From Triangularia verruculosa (taxonomy: Eukaryota; Ascomycota; Sordariomycetes; Sordariales; Podosporaceae), in the NCBI GenBank assembly GCA_033296885.1, contig MU864011.1:27005-91004 (forward strand): DNA of 64,000 bases. The letters are read 5' to 3'. The position numbers were made by a program, and so were the translations under genes. Every line of letters starts with the position of its first letter. Position 1 is the stretch's first letter. This document shows, piece after piece, positions 56,201-64,000 of this stretch. A model generated the notes under the pieces. It ran no database searches. It saw only the letters and a list, made by a program, of their open reading frames with translations, and was not told the origin of the DNA.

Positions 56201-56305
56201 AAGAGGGAGCTGGATATGGTGGAAAGGGGCGATGCTTGGTGGATGAGGGATAGTGCTATTGAGGAGCTGAAGGGGAGGGCCTGGCTTGCGGGGCGAGAGA
56301 CATGA
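50291..56305 (+). CDS. apc1: Apc1/BimE, anaphase-promoting complex subunit 1
   Basis: The exons are 50291-53596 and 53648-56305, totalling 1988 codons. The single 51-base intron has a GTAAGT donor and TTGCTGACG branch point. The N-terminal half carries the Apc1 beta-propeller-like region (ASITSLGVHQPTGLRHAVEE, LSKALVVFLKTQAHIYFLSG), with a basic Ser/Arg-rich low-complexity insert near residues 320-450 that is a likely phosphorylation region. The C-terminal half has proteasome/cyclosome (PC) repeats (for example YRLAAGFALGFINLGKGGD and ASYLG/GLLLGLAASYL segments). Apc1 is the main scaffold of the APC/C ubiquitin ligase, which triggers cyclin and securin destruction. A Lys-rich tail (KGKKKGKTPASKGKKR) lies near the end. 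Length fits fungal BimE. Confidence 0.9.
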
Positions 56306-56586
56306 GAGTATGTGTAGACACAATGCATGAGTGACGCAGAAAGCGTGTGTTATGATGTGGGCGAAATTCATCCCTTGGAGTTTAAAATAAAACATTTTTT
56401 TGCCCATATCAAGTTATCAACAAGGCCGCTCAGCCTTCCATTCGCCTCCTCTCCTTCAGCTTGCGCTTGGAGTGCGGTATGGTCATGATGTAGAGTGAGC
56501 CCTGCACGTCCCCGGCTCCAAGCCACACAGTTATTGTCGTCTGAAGTCAAACTGAGCAACAGACCCAAACCTTCACCACAAATCTC
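56306..56586. other. Convergent 3' region
   Basis: Lies between the apc1 stop and the stop of the small zinc protein gene. An AATAAAAC-like poly(A) motif occurs near 56385-56392. No gene is seen. Confidence 0.4.
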
Positions 56587-56918
56587 TCACCTAACATCAA
56601 ACCATTTCTTCTCTATTGTACAGTGTGGGCAGCGCCTAGTATCATGCTGACAATATATGTTTAGACACAGAGGAGTCAGCGTAGTATAACCGCCTTGGCC
56701 GCAAGTGCACTATAAATATTCCAGTGTTAGAAACGCAAGATATCTTGCATAAACACGCTCCGAAAGTAAGGGTTGGACCTCACGCAGTACCATAGCCGAA
56801 CCAACCTATATTGGGGAAGTTGGGCACCTGCATCCTCTTTCTTTCTGTTGTCATCAGACTTTTTATCCGACGATTTCTTGTCTGAGGAGATCTTTGCCGA
56901 GGACGATGATTGCGGCAT
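56587..56918 (-). CDS. Small Cys-rich zinc-binding protein (85 residues)
   Basis: The exons are 56784-56918 and 56587-56709, totalling 86 codons. The 74-base intron (GTGAGG..TATAG) joins LWYC to CTCGQGGYTTL in phase, creating WYCCTCGQGG. The first 28 residues are a Ser/Lys/Asp-rich low-complexity tail. The rest has a CCxC cluster, a CxxxxYC pair and CPHC, a pattern of zinc-ribbon-like small proteins common in ascomycetes and mostly uncharacterised. Neither exon alone looks like a gene; only the spliced form does. An extra upstream exon cannot be excluded. Function unknown. Confidence 0.65.
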
Positions 56919-57500
56919 GCTGTTGCTTCAAGGATTTGTTGGCGGCTATGCCGACTATAAAGCTGGCGATGACTATTTTACTATGGGGGATACTGCAGTT
57001 CATGAAGAGGAAGCAAGAGTCTGAAAACGACCGGTTCTCCCTGATGCTGTGAAACCAAACGCTAATATACCCACCAATGATAGATGGACGACTATTGTGA
57101 CAGTTGAAAGTGCAGAAATGAGACATCGGTAGATGTTGTTCACTCGGTCTTCCTCCTCCTGAGTGGCTGAACGTCAGTGGTTTGTGGATAGCGGAGACTA
57201 AATCTAAAAGACAACAAAACTCAAGCCGTTCAAAAGGATCCATTAACCCGTTTTATCAATACGCCTGGTAATTACACCGCTTCCAATTCCGCTGTGGTAA
57301 CCAGGAGAGCAATGCGAAGATGAAAACCATTTTTGCTTTGTTTTTGTTTGCCCACCCTGTCCCTTCAACCAGAATGTCTACATTGACGCCGCGCCTCCCC
57401 AGCCGCCGTGGTGATGAGAGACTTCTTCCCATCTTCCCTGTAAGGGGTAACAAAATCACAAAATCGCGATTCCCATCATCTCAACCCAACGTCCCGCCGC
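56919..57500. other. Intergenic
   Basis: Frames on both strands are short and show no family. It should contain the promoter of the small zinc protein gene and the 3' end of int6. Confidence 0.4.
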
Positions 57501-58902
57501 TTATGACCTGCCACCGACCGCAGAGGTCAAAACCTGTGTCCGGAAGAAACCACCCTTTGTCTTCTCAATCACCTGCTGGTACACAGAAGTCGGTGGGTGG
57601 TTCATGACGACTGTGCCCTCCTTGTAGTCGATCTTAGCGTCCAACCTGGTGTCGCGGATCAGGTTCACAATCCACTTCTCGGCAGCCTCGGCGTCGAGGC
57701 CCAACCGCGCGCTGAGGTCGGTGAGGGAGATGCGGGCGTGGATCTTGCAGTAGCTCTCAAAGATGAGATGCCTGGCGGAGTCGACAAACTCGTCGGCGTG
57801 GGCGAGGAGGAAGAAATCGCTGCGGAGGACCTCCTCGGCGAGCATAAGCTGCTGCTGAGCCTCTTCAAAGTCAAAGTCGATGCACAAGGCGTGCACGAAG
57901 CGGGTGACGGGGTCCTGGTACTCGTAGGCCTCCTGCTTGACGATGCGGACAATGTCCTTCATCTGCTTCTGCTGGACGCCCATGTTCTTAGCCTTGGTGC
58001 GGTTGGTGATGACAGCCACGGCCAGGTAGCGGAGGATCCAGGGGCAGTTGGCCTGGATGGTGTTGATGTAGCCGGCGTTGAAAAAGAGGTCGAGGATGGG
58101 CTCCCGGGCCTTGTCGTAGTTGAAGAGAGGGAAGAGAGCCCAGTGGATGAGCGAGGTGCGGTGCTGCAGTTGAGCGAGAGGGTTTTGCGACAGCTTCGAG
58201 TCAATAACTTCCCGGACCTTTTGCACCTCCTCCAGCGCAGAATCCCAGTTCATGGTCAGGATCTCGCAGGCAAGTCGACCCCATGTGGCATAGGCGACCT
58301 TGTCGTTATCTGTGGAAAGAACGCGGAAGCGGTAGAGGGTCTCGGTGGCATCGGCGTAGTTGCCGCAGCTGTATTGAAGGTTGCCCAGGTCGAAGAGGGC
58401 GTTGACCATGTCGATGGTGACCTGTTGTTAACCACTCTAGTCAGCACTGACAGCACCTTTCCCGTGGATCCGAAAGTCTCACATCGTGCTCCCGCTTCAA
58501 GAAATCCAAGTTGGCCACCTTGTCGCTTCGGAGGGCATTAACAACGTCGTCGCGCTCGAGGACCTCTATGATCTTGACTGTCTGTTGCTCGTATTTCTCG
58601 AGCTGACTGAAGACCTGCTTTTTCCTCTCGGTGTACTCGGCGGGGGGATCGTCGAGGCCTTCGAGATCGCAGTACAGGTTGGCGACGTAGTCGGTCATGT
58701 TGGTGCGCTTCGTGAGCGCAAACTTGGCCTGTGTGATCTCGCGCGCCTTCTCCTTCTCCTCCTCCCTGACCGCTCCATTATCATCGACAAGCTGGCTGGC
58801 GCTGAACTCGAGGAGGGGGAAGATCATGTGGCGGTCGAGGTGGGGGGCGAGCCTGTTGAGGAGGTCGTACTCGGACCCGCCGCTGGCGGTGGTGGAAGCC
58901 AT
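57501..58902 (-). CDS. int6: eIF3e/Int6, translation initiation factor 3 subunit e
   Basis: The exons are 58483-58902 and 57501-58421, totalling 447 codons. The 61-base intron (GTGAGA..ACAACAG) is in phase. The N-terminus matches eIF3e (YDLLNRLAPHLDRHMIFPLL), with the TQAKFALTKRTNMTDYVANL helix nearby. The C-terminal half is a PCI domain (ARHLIFESYCKIHARISLTD and the winged-helix LGLDAEAAEKWIVNLIRDTRL segment). eIF3e is a PCI-core subunit of eIF3, which brings mRNA and Met-tRNA to the 40S ribosome. The length is normal. It is divergent from img2. Confidence 0.93.
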
Positions 58903-59338
58903 GATGGACTTTGTGGTGTTGTGATGAAAGTTGACAACCTCGTAAAAAAGAAAAAGCGTCGGTGGGGTGATCGCAGGTCTCGGTCGGGCGGTCGGTCGAA
59001 CGAGGGGCTACGAGGACGTGGTCGGGCACTGGCAGGGGGAGCAAAAAGGGAGCCGAGTCGACAAAGCCGACCAATTTTCAGTGAGGGTATCTTTCACTCG
59101 CTTTGGTGGGGTCAAAAATTGCAAAGTGCGATGCTCCAGCGGGCAACCCGCATTTGGCAGTGGACTGGTCTGTGCGCTCTGAGCTTTGCTCTGGTCGGGT
59201 CCAGCGTTGACAGCCGCCGGCCATTTGTTCCGCCGAGCACCGACCATTTTTCGGTTCAGCCCGCCAGCCGCGAAGAGGTTCGAGATGGCATCAGTCCATT
59301 GACCTCCCATATCGACCCAAACCCAGGCGAACAACACC
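58903..59338. promoter_or_regulatory. Divergent promoter, int6 / img2
   Basis: 436 bases between two translation-related genes; both core promoters must lie here. No TATA box is obvious. Confidence 0.4.
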
Positions 59339-59821
59339 ATGCTCCGACCGACCCTCTTCCCCTCCCGCCTCCTCCGGCAACAACCCGTCACAGCACCCCT
59401 CAGACAGTTCCTCTCCACAGCCCCCAGCCCGCCCTCGCCGACCCCCGCACCACCACCACAAGGTTTCTCAGAGAGCCGAACGCGAAAGCCGGAACGCAAA
59501 CCCACCTACCCCTTCGGCATCGGCCGCTCCGCAACCAACAACTTCTCCGTCTACCAGCTCGCCAAGCGCGGCGGCAACCTCAAGATCACCGTGGTCAAAA
59601 AGGTCGAGGGAAACAGGATAGCTTTCAAGGAGGAGCTCGGCAAGGCGCTGAGATTGTCGCCAAGGGACATCAAAGTCAGCAGTTTGACGGGGCATGTGGA
59701 GGTTCCGGTGAGTTTACCGCTGTCGGAGAATTGGGGGGGAGTGACAAGATGCTGACAAGACGGGGGACAGGGGCACAGGAAGCCAGAGATTGTGGCCTTC
59801 TTTGAGGAGAGGGGGCTCTAA
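59339..59821 (+). CDS. img2: Img2-family mitochondrial ribosomal protein mL49
   Basis: The exons are 59339-59707 and 59771-59821, totalling 140 codons. The 63-base intron (GTGAGT..GACAG) is in phase 0 and leaves a 17-codon last exon (GHRKPEIVAFFEERGL). The first ~45 residues are Arg/Ser/Pro-rich with no acidic residue until about residue 45, as expected of a mitochondrial targeting sequence. The core (YPFGIGRSATNNFSVYQLAK, GGNLKITVVKKVEGN) matches the Img2 domain of large-subunit protein mL49. Loss of Img2 in yeast costs mitochondrial DNA integrity. Confidence 0.88.
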
Positions 59822-60277
59822 GGGGAAAGACGAGCAGAGGATGTGTATAATAGGGAGCCTACAGGGCTCATGCGATGGAAGATAATATACCCCTGTGTTG
59901 AGACCCAAGATCGGCGAGTCAACGGTCGACTGTAGCATACAAAATAAACTTGTGAAATCACAGTGACAAATGTTCAATATTGAAACTACCTATGTGACCA
60001 CCCGTTTAGCACCCCGTCCGTTTTTTTTCCAAACACACCGAGAATAAATATCCATACAACACATATCATACCCAATCCGTTGGCCACCCCGTCCCAAAAA
60101 CTTTCTAAAAACAAGTGTCCTTCTCTCTCTATCCATCGCTGATGCAAACTTTGGTAGCAGTAGATACCCAGATGAGCCACTCGATAAACCACGCTCGCTC
60201 GCTAAACCAACGCCGTAACAACAAAAGACCTCTCACCATTAATACATATTCCTGAAAAGGCTACCTGGTGAAATTAT
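59822..60277. other. Convergent 3' region, img2 / swi1
   Basis: 456 bases without a gene. AATAAA-type motifs occur on both strands (for example near 59942 and 60042), fitting two facing poly(A) sites. Confidence 0.45.
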
Positions 60278-63200
60278 TCAACGGACAAGGCGCGCGTACG
60301 CCACCAAGTCCGGCAACATGCCTTCCCACTCCTTTGCCTGCATCTGCAGTGCGTGCAAGACGCTCTCCTTTGCCGGCAGGATTTCTGGTGGAATTCCGCT
60401 CTCTCCTGCTGGGCCGTGAGGGTCTCGAGCCTTTTCGCACATCCTCCTGAGTAGGTTGATGCCCACAGATGAGATGTAAACGAGCTCCGCATCACGCCTT
60501 GGTTGGCCGCGCATGGGCCTCATGGCCTGGCTTTCGTAAAGGCTACTAATCTGCCGAATCAGAGTAAATAGGTTTTGGGCAAAGCCGTTCCCCGAGGCAA
60601 GCCACGATCGCGTTACGCCACTTTCGTACTCTGGCGCCAGCCCGGCCATGATGTCGGCAGCGAGAAGGCCTTGCATAATGATTGGCTTTCGAACCTCAAC
60701 CAGAGGCGGCAGTGGGTTCCGAGGCTCTTTGGTACAGTCGGGAACGGGAGCGATGGCGAGGGCAAACGCTCTGGTGAGCAATTCGCAGGGGGGAGAGCTG
60801 TTGAGGGCAGAGTCGCTGGTGAAGATGGCCGTGTAGTGCGTCCTGTTGGGTTCGTCGCGTGCGAGGAGCTTGGCCATCGAATCAACGGCGTGAGGAAGAT
60901 AGGGATGAGATCGGGGATCGTAGGCCGAGAAGTAAAGCTTGTCGTTGGCGAACGTTGGTGGAGGGTTGGGTGCAAATGCGAGCAAAAACTGCAGCAGGCA
61001 AAAGGCCTGCTCTCGTCCTGGTATTTCGATGGCGCCGGCAATGTTGCTGAGCAGTGTCACGAGATCCTTCATGAGATCTAGCGTGTTGGCATTGCTGCGA
61101 AGCAGCATCTCTCGTGTCCCCATATATCGGATGGCTACGCACAGTAGCTTGATAACGGCTTCGTCGGCGAGAGGCTGGTGATTGTCCTCCCTCCAGGACA
61201 TATTTCTCAAAATTGTTGTAATGCAGATGAGTCTATCGGCCGCACGCTCGAGGTCATATTCCGGGGATCCATGGACGGGTATGTTTTTGATGGCCAGCCT
61301 ATCGATGCGGCAGGCCCGGACGACATCTTCGTAGGGTGGAATGAGAATCTCGTTGGACGCTTCTTCCGAACTTTCCGCCAGCAACTCAATCTGCTCCTCT
61401 GCACATTCCACCAGCGCCTCTACCAACTCTGGGCAAAACCTGAGCTCGATCTGAGGGATCGGGATGGTATTGGTCGGAGCAAACGAGTGAAAATCGCTGG
61501 CCGTAAGTCGTGCAAGCACATCGAGGGCAAGTCGTACTTCGCTGAGAATGCCACTTTGAAGACTTTTGGTGATCGCATGGAGATCAACATGTCCGAGCTC
61601 ATAGGCGGCCGGCAGATCGATTCTTGCATTTTGAAGGTCCTCGCCAACCCTCATGAAATTCGCATCAACGCCTCCAAAAGCTATATGTTCCCGCGAGGAC
61701 GGCATGTACTCTTCGGGATCCGTGGCAAATGGAGCAGCAAACTTGGCGGTGCCCGCCAACTCCTCGGGCATCCCGTGGTTCTCCGCTTGCGCGGAACCAG
61801 TGAGGGATAAGCTGCCGGTTTTCCCCTGAGCAGGAGACTGCATGGAAAAGTCCTCATTGGTGGGCGTCGCCTGGATGCTCCTCGATAAGCTATGCCGTTG
61901 TTGATGTGCTTGACTCGGCATCATTGGCTGCTGTCCATGTATCGGATGAGCGGAAGGGAAACCATTCACACCGGGCTGCTGCGGGCCTGGAGGCTTTGCT
62001 GGAGACGGCATTGGGCCTTGCTGAAGTGGTGATGGCTGTCCAGGTTGCATCATTTGGCCAGGAGGCATAACCTTGGTAGGTGTTCCTGGTTGCATGTGCG
62101 GGCCTTTTTGCATTCCTCCCTGTTGCATACGCATCTTGATCATCTCCTCATACTTGAACAGCCACCGCTCGTAGATCCCTCTGAGGTGACTGGGTGCCGT
62201 GGGTATCTGGTGAGGGTGAATATTGAGCGTCATGGATACCTGGGGCCAGCTGTTGGATTGCGTCACGGCGCGGTGTCCTCCATACTTCATGACGGTAAGG
62301 AACAAGGTCTGCAAATCGATAGGCTGGTTCCCGACCACTGGGAGCGTCTGGTCCATGGGCAACCCGTTCTGGAGCATGAAGTTTCGAAGTTGCTGGTTGA
62401 ACTGGGCTGGAGGAATCTGTCTCAGCAGCTGTTGCGCCGGCACGCCCTGCTGGGGTCTCATTCCTCCGGGTGGCATTTGTCCATTGGGGCCCGGTCTGCC
62501 GGCCATCATACCCCTCTGCTGCACCTGGTGCTGTGCTTGAGCCTGGACGTGAACCTGTGCTTGAAGTTGGGCCGGTGTCAAGTTGGAGTTGGGAGGGAGT
62601 TGCATCATGTTTTGAGCAGTCATCTGCTGCTGCAGCGACCGCTGTTGCAAGTGCATCTGGTACAATAGTTGCTGCTGTTTTTGCGGATCCATTGCGCCGC
62701 GCCCTTGGCCCATCTGTTGCTGCAACATCATGTTTTGCATTTGCCCGGCCATTGGATTGTGCATCTGCTGTGGCATCGGTTGCATCTGCTGCGGGAGTTG
62801 GCCTTGCATTTGTGCCATGTGTTGCGCCATCATGGGGTTCCCAATAGGATTCGGCGACGGTGAAGGCCTCGCGGGAGATTGACCTGGCGCAAACTGCGAA
62901 TTGAACCCTTGCGAAAAGGCATTTTGTTGCATGAAGGCCTGTGGATTTCCTCCGTGCTCAGATGGAACGGGCGACGTCTGTGGAAACTGCTGTGCGGCTG
63001 GCGAAAATGGATGGGGCGAGGCGGTCGACACTCGTTGCGGCACGCTGCCTGGTCGCATCTGGTTGCTCATAATGGGCGAGGGGGTGGCATTCGCGGAGCC
63101 GTTCTGCTGAAGATGCGGGTACGGCGAGGGCTGGCCACCTTGTTGTTGCTGTTGCGCCATACCTGGTGGTTGATAGCCGGGGAAGGGTGACTGTTGGGGT

Positions 63201-63520
63201 GTCTCGGCGCGTGAAGTTGGCAGCATGCCTGGTGCCTGTCGCGGCGACTGTCCAATGCTGTCTTCTCTTGGACGGGCTCGTTTCGATGGAATGACCGAGT
63301 TGGTCTGGTACATCGCGTTCGGAAAAGATGGGGAGGCATTGCGCATCGGAGTGTTTTGCATGGCGAGCTGTTGGGGGTTCGCGAACTGAGTATTAAACTG
63401 GGCAGGATTGCCCATGAAGGCCGACGGGTCCATCATGACGCCGGCAACAGCAGCCGGGTCGGCCATCGTAAAGCCATTGCCATTGTGGGAGGGAACCGCG
63501 CCGTCGTTTATCCAACTCAT
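60278..63520 (-). CDS. swi1: Swi1, ARID subunit of the SWI/SNF chromatin remodeller
   Basis: A single exon of 1080 residues from the ATG at 63520 (MSWINDGAVPSHNGNGF). The frame stays open upstream to 63967, but that part is low-complexity leader and GC artefact. Residues ~110-365 are rich in Gln, Met and Pro with poly-Q runs. The ARID/BRIGHT domain spans about 373-455 (MLQNGLPMDQTLPVVGNQPI, then LFLTVMKYGGHRAVTQSNSW). The C-terminal half is the Swi1/ARID1 helical repeat region. Swi1 is the ARID-type targeting subunit of SWI/SNF, binding DNA and activators. The Q-rich part is the kind of region that forms prions in yeast Swi1, though that is not shown here. Confidence 0.9.
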   Translation of the reverse strand: MSWINDGAVPSHNGNGFTMADPAAVAGVMMDPSAFMGNPAQFNTQFANPQQLAMQNTPMRNASPSFPNAMYQTNSVIPSKRARPREDSIGQSPRQAPGMLPTSRAETPQQSPFPGYQPPGMAQQQQQGGQPSPYPHLQQNGSANATPSPIMSNQMRPGSVPQRVSTASPHPFSPAAQQFPQTSPVPSEHGGNPQAFMQQNAFSQGFNSQFAPGQSPARPSPSPNPIGNPMMAQHMAQMQGQLPQQMQPMPQQMHNPMAGQMQNMMLQQQMGQGRGAMDPQKQQQLLYQMHLQQRSLQQQMTAQNMMQLPPNSNLTPAQLQAQVHVQAQAQHQVQQRGMMAGRPGPNGQMPPGGMRPQQGVPAQQLLRQIPPAQFNQQLRNFMLQNGLPMDQTLPVVGNQPIDLQTLFLTVMKYGGHRAVTQSNSWPQVSMTLNIHPHQIPTAPSHLRGIYERWLFKYEEMIKMRMQQGGMQKGPHMQPGTPTKVMPPGQMMQPGQPSPLQQGPMPSPAKPPGPQQPGVNGFPSAHPIHGQQPMMPSQAHQQRHSLSRSIQATPTNEDFSMQSPAQGKTGSLSLTGSAQAENHGMPEELAGTAKFAAPFATDPEEYMPSSREHIAFGGVDANFMRVGEDLQNARIDLPAAYELGHVDLHAITKSLQSGILSEVRLALDVLARLTASDFHSFAPTNTIPIPQIELRFCPELVEALVECAEEQIELLAESSEEASNEILIPPYEDVVRACRIDRLAIKNIPVHGSPEYDLERAADRLICITTILRNMSWREDNHQPLADEAVIKLLCVAIRYMGTREMLLRSNANTLDLMKDLVTLLSNIAGAIEIPGREQAFCLLQFLLAFAPNPPPTFANDKLYFSAYDPRSHPYLPHAVDSMAKLLARDEPNRTHYTAIFTSDSALNSSPPCELLTRAFALAIAPVPDCTKEPRNPLPPLVEVRKPIIMQGLLAADIMAGLAPEYESGVTRSWLASGNGFAQNLFTLIRQISSLYESQAMRPMRGQPRRDAELVYISSVGINLLRRMCEKARDPHGPAGESGIPPEILPAKESVLHALQMQAKEWEGMLPDLVAYARLVR

Positions 63521-63878
63521 GGCGGTCGCAAGATGTGATGGGAGGCTTCGGGGGGGCGGGTGGGTGGTTACGGCAACGAGGACGGGACAGTCGCACCCAT
63601 CAGCTTCAATGAAAACCCTTTGCGACCGACGGTTAGCAACGACCCAGTTCAATAAAAGCACGTGCCATTCAACGTAAAATGATAGAATAAAGATGCAGAG
63701 TCGCACGGCAGAGGCTCGTCGCGATGGAGCAAGTGTCAGTCGCGTCGCGGTGGTCGGGTATGGCAGAGTGTGCGTGTGTGTGTGTGTGCAGTGGGTTATA
63801 AAACGGGGCAGGGACAGACGGATTCTGGCTGGCGCTGCTGGGCTCCCGTCTGCTGCTTGCGTGTGGTGCGGCGGCCCG
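63521..63878. other. Upstream region of swi1 with a (GT)n microsatellite
   Basis: It contains the 5' leader and promoter of swi1 and a GTGTGTGTGTGTGTG tract near 63774-63788. No other gene is supported. Confidence 0.45.
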
Positions 63879-64000
63879 GGGGGGGGGGGGGGGGGGGGTG
63901 GGGGGTCCACCCCCCCCGCCCCCCACCCGGGCCGCAGCGGGGGCACCCCCCCAAACGAAAAAACCACCCCGGGCCGGGAGGCCCCGCCGTCGTGCCCCGG
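63879..64000. other. Homopolymeric G/C sequence, probable contig-end artefact
   Basis: An uninterrupted run of roughly 20 G is followed by a G-rich/C-rich mirror stretch (GGGGGGTCCACCCCCCCCGCC) and more CCCC/GGGG blocks to the end. The composition differs abruptly from everything before it. This looks like low-quality read ends or an assembly gap edge and not native sequence. Confidence 0.6.

Noticed and set aside
57597..58541. Plus-strand frame of 314 codons
   Set aside because: Antisense shadow of int6; codon bias of the real gene keeps the opposite strand open.
58486..59805. Plus-strand frame of 439 codons spanning the int6/img2 promoter
   Set aside because: It runs antisense through int6 and in the wrong frame through img2, with no family likeness.
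63521..63967. N-terminal extension of Swi1
   Set aside because: The extra residues come from the microsatellite and the poly-G/C artefact; MSWINDG at 63520 is the natural start.

Overview
The window is eukaryotic and almost certainly from a filamentous ascomycete (Pezizomycotina, probably Sordariomycetes). Most genes carry short introns of about 45-85 bases with GTAAGT-like donors, CTNAC-type branch points and YAG acceptors. The recognisable genes are typically fungal (Swi1, Apc1/BimE, Vps41, Img2, Int6, a SesB/NB-ARC/TPR NLR). The species cannot be fixed from the sequence alone.

The window has two unlike halves. From 1 to about 22.4 kb it is gene-poor and decayed. It holds lineage-specific hypothetical genes, two members of an unknown family (1-682, 11461-12564), a diverged duplicated segment (9075-9550 and 18540-19035), minisatellites, a MITE-like inverted repeat (14906-15074) and a pair of inverted telomere-like motifs (3833-3892 and 9955-10015). 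Several reading frames here are broken by frameshifts or by stops of the C-to-T kind. The clearest is a zinc-knuckle gene at 20017-22398, one frame of 794 codons with three internal stops. This fits repeat-induced point mutation (RIP) or simple decay in an accessory, perhaps formerly subtelomeric, compartment.

From about 23.1 to 29.4 kb lies a compact, apparently intact cluster that looks like organosulfur scavenging: an MFS transporter, an SGNH/GDSL hydrolase, an SfnG-like FMN-dependent (dimethylsulfone-type) monooxygenase and an acyl-CoA-dehydrogenase-fold SfnB/DszC-like oxidoreductase. The two oxidoreductases diverge from one promoter that contains a perfect match to the sulfur regulator CYS3 consensus. 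The SGNH and monooxygenase genes converge with overlapping stop codons.

From 30.4 to 44.2 kb is an accessory/defence-like block. It has a nine-exon amidase, a divergently placed CmcJ/AsaB-type oxygenase-family gene, a nine-exon NLR (SesB-like hydrolase, NB-ARC, TPR), and a 1281-residue protein joining a SNTX/MACPF-like N-terminus to a GTPase domain and cysteine clusters. The last two are tandem neighbours on one strand.

From 44.4 to 63.9 kb is conserved core genome: an intron-bearing tRNA-Ala(AGC), a GST/eEF1B-gamma-like gene, vps41 and apc1 (divergent), a small cysteine-rich zinc protein, int6 (eIF3e) and img2 (divergent), and swi1. The last ~120 bases are homopolymeric G/C sequence that looks like a contig-end artefact.

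Exon boundaries were worked out by hand from splice motifs and phase. Where exon lengths are given, they sum to whole codons.
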